Part shown: positions 62,167 through 64,000 of the stretch, piece by piece
How the letters are laid out: every line of letters begins with the position of its first letter
How positions within the stretch are numbered: position 1 is the first letter of the stretch
Source of the DNA: an uncultured Alistipes sp.
GTDB taxonomy: Bacteria; Bacteroidota; Bacteroidia; Bacteroidales; Rikenellaceae
Direction: 5' to 3'
DNA length: 64,000 nt
Assembly (NCBI GenBank): GCA_947623305.1
Contig: CANQGQ010000007.1
Location: forward strand, 1-64,000
Position numbers and translations under genes: made by a program
Notes under the pieces: generated by a model
What the model saw: the letters and a program-made list of their open reading frames with translations, nothing else
What the model was told of the DNA's origin: nothing
Database searches by the model: none

Positions 62167-64000
62167 TTAAAGACGTTGTTTAAGAGCAGAGATTGTTTTC
62201 TCTATATCGATGGGCCTATAGGCAACGTTTTTCCATTTCATATCTTTTCCATTTCTGCTAACTGGATCACGCTGGCCTGAAACAAGTATAGCACGGAATT
62301 CCTCTAAAAGCACATGTTCTGTCTTCCCAGCGGCATACTGAGGGTCAAATACCCAATTCAAATCATTGATTATTTGTTTGTATGCAAAATCCTCAAGCCC
62401 AGGATTGATTTCCCTTATAAACGCAGCTATTGCGTCGACATTCTCGATTTTGAATGGCAATTTACCCACCCCTGGCTTCTTGGTTGCTTGCTCTACATTG
62501 GTACTTGAGTTTTGACCAGAGAGCAAATTACCAAAGAAATTTCCTATTTTTTTTATAGGCCTCATTATACCAGACTCTTCTGCCTGAATATTGAAGTAAG
62601 CAACTAAATTATCTCGTATTTCCTTGGAAATATTCAAGTCGTCAAGCATGCAACGGAATGAGACGGGTTCACCAACCTTATTTTCTAGTTCAAGAGCTAC
62701 TAACGCTTTGTCATGATAATCCTTTGCGCTCTTCGTTGTAAAGTCCTTCAATACGCTCTTTACCACATCAGAGAGTTCATGGGTTCGTGATTCGGGCAAG
62801 CTTAAGACACGTTTCATCTCCTTGTAGAGATTTGTTCTGGTACTTATTAAATTTTTTAATATGTACAGATATGCCTCGAATTTGCCTTGGGCGGCCTCTA
62901 GTTGCAATGCGGATTCTATGCAGTACTCGTTGGCTCTCTTCTGTCCATGGGGCAACGTGTTTATAACAGATTGGACATTCTCACGAAGATCTGTGTTCAC
63001 TACAGGCGCACCAACGCCATTTAATTTGATTTCAACAGGTTGTTGTATAAAAGGCCATTCTCCTTTTGACTCTGTATTATAGAGAAGTGTACAGATTGCT
63101 CTGTAATTCTCACCAAATGATGGAAGATTTGTAATGGATGCGATTATCGGTTTCGGAATTTTTACGTATCCTATTGTAGCCCCCCACAATGCAAGTGAGT
63201 AACTGTAGTCAGAGTATGAATTATCTTCGCAAAACTGCACAATAGCATCAAAGTCTTCTCCCTTAAGAATAAAAGCTGCTAAGGCCTTAAGGATGGGGTT
63301 GTCTTGCTTTTTTACATCAAGTGGAGTAAAGCTCTTGATGTTCTGTCTCAAATCATTCATGAACTGTTGAGCAGGGCTGCCTTGCCATTGCCAATTTAAT
63401 GATTCCCATATGTTTTTTGCGGAGATAGTAATTTGAGTCGCAATATTGAATCTGTCTGTACGCAGGGTATCAGAAGTCGGCGCAGTACCATGCCATAATA
63501 TAGTATCAATAAACTTATTGAATAGCATTGTTTCCTGAGAGTCCTTTGTAAGCATGCATGTTTCGTATGTAGGATCCAAATCAAAAGTGTTTGCCACATT
63601 AAATTCGGAAACTTGTTTTATTTGATCCTCTTTCACAATCTGAGAAGTATAGGACTTTAAACTATCGCGATACGCTTCTATGTTATCATACCCATATTGG
63701 CTTAGTGAGACGTAAGAGCGCAGACCGTTCTTTTTCATAAAATTCGTTTTGAGAACATTCTCCTCATCATATAATTTTAGAAACTTATTGAGTGCATCCG
63801 AAGGAATTGCATGTTCTGTGAGGGTATTATCCCACATTTCCTTACATCTTCTCATGGAAGGGTCAAACTTTCGAAAGTCTGTATCTAACTGTTTTAGTTC
63901 TTGGTAGAAAGAACTATTACCGAAGCCTCCATTATTTTTGAGAGTTGCGACAATATCGTAGATCCTTTTCTGAATTTTGAGTAAGACTGCAGTATCAGAG
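62167..64000 (-). CDS. Large protein of unknown function, 5' end outside the window
   Basis: At least 610 residues are encoded here. An internal ATG at 63855 is not the start, because the frame stays open through the window edge (GGFGNSSFYQELKQLDTDF lies upstream of it). The protein is predicted mostly helical and hydrophilic, with no transmembrane segment and no motif I recognise. It is the first visible gene of the AT-rich operon with DUF1848, AlbA_2 and HTH genes. A chaperone-, sensor- or defence-type role is possible, but the sequence does not decide. Confidence 0.7.
   Translation of the reverse strand, partial: SDTAVLLKIQKRIYDIVATLKNNGGFGNSSFYQELKQLDTDFRKFDPSMRRCKEMWDNTLTEHAIPSDALNKFLKLYDEENVLKTNFMKKNGLRSYVSLSQYGYDNIEAYRDSLKSYTSQIVKEDQIKQVSEFNVANTFDLDPTYETCMLTKDSQETMLFNKFIDTILWHGTAPTSDTLRTDRFNIATQITISAKNIWESLNWQWQGSPAQQFMNDLRQNIKSFTPLDVKKQDNPILKALAAFILKGEDFDAIVQFCEDNSYSDYSYSLALWGATIGYVKIPKPIIASITNLPSFGENYRAICTLLYNTESKGEWPFIQQPVEIKLNGVGAPVVNTDLRENVQSVINTLPHGQKRANEYCIESALQLEAAQGKFEAYLYILKNLISTRTNLYKEMKRVLSLPESRTHELSDVVKSVLKDFTTKSAKDYHDKALVALELENKVGEPVSFRCMLDDLNISKEIRDNLVAYFNIQAEESGIMRPIKKIGNFFGNLLSGQNSSTNVEQATKKPGVGKLPFKIENVDAIAAFIREINPGLEDFAYKQIINDLNWVFDPQYAAGKTEHVLLEEFRAILVSGQRDPVSRNGKDMKWKNVAYRPIDIEKTISALKQRL

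Overview
The window is chromosomal DNA of a member of the Bacteroidales, most likely an Alistipes-like gut species. Evidence: SusC/SusD-type glycan uptake genes, DUF3078, DUF3108, DUF4136, DUF6377 and DUF2520 proteins typical of the phylum, many TAnnTTTG -7 boxes (several with a TTG about 19-20 bases upstream), and a GC-rich coding bias. The genus is an inference; the phylum is well supported. Layout: 1-21 kb is ordinary core genome: hflX, upp, a membrane LTA-synthase-type phosphotransferase, xseB, an S41 protease, DUF3078, nfo, an NfnAB-type electron-bifurcating pair, DUF1573, manA, recG, DUF3108, a coiled-coil membrane protein, a DUF2520 oxidoreductase and kdsC. From 21 to 25.3 kb come two envelope proteins and a phage-like remnant (orphan terminase large subunit, a 95-residue protein, an S24-type repressor). 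25.3-40.4 kb is a polysaccharide utilisation locus for a beta-glucan: GH30, a DUF6377 sensor/regulator, SusC, a SusD interrupted by one in-frame TAG, a SusE-like surface glycan-binding protein, GH16 and GH3. A tRNA-Leu(TAG) and an FAD-dependent oxidoreductase follow. 42.4-58.7 kb is the centrepiece: a compact 14-gene, single-strand extracellular contractile injection system (eCIS). Its order is DUF4255 cap/terminator protein, an unknown 263-residue protein, sheath, two tube-type proteins, LysM baseplate protein, VgrG-like spike, PAAR tip, gp25, a large gp6/J-like baseplate protein, a fibre-like protein, a second large baseplate protein, a DUF4157 HExxH protein and an AAA+ ATPase. I see neither a tape-measure protein nor a large toxin in it. 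Upstream is an unusual leader: a -7 box, a short reading frame and a perfect (AC)15 tract. A change of +1 or -2 AC units would join the leader frame to one that stays open until it overlaps the first eCIS start codon as ATGA, which suggests a phase-variable switch. At about 58.7 kb base composition falls abruptly to AT-rich. A promoter there has no coding gene downstream and instead faces a 128-nt rod-shaped inverted structure (a candidate small RNA or MITE). The last 5 kb is a minus-strand AT-rich island: an unrecognised large protein running off the window, a DUF1848 radical-SAM-like protein, an AlbA_2 (Schlafen-like) ATP-binding protein and an HTH regulator flanked by two palindromic operator-like sites. 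Two families of dispersed intergenic repeats run through the GC-rich part, and one of them also sits in two spacers inside the eCIS operon.
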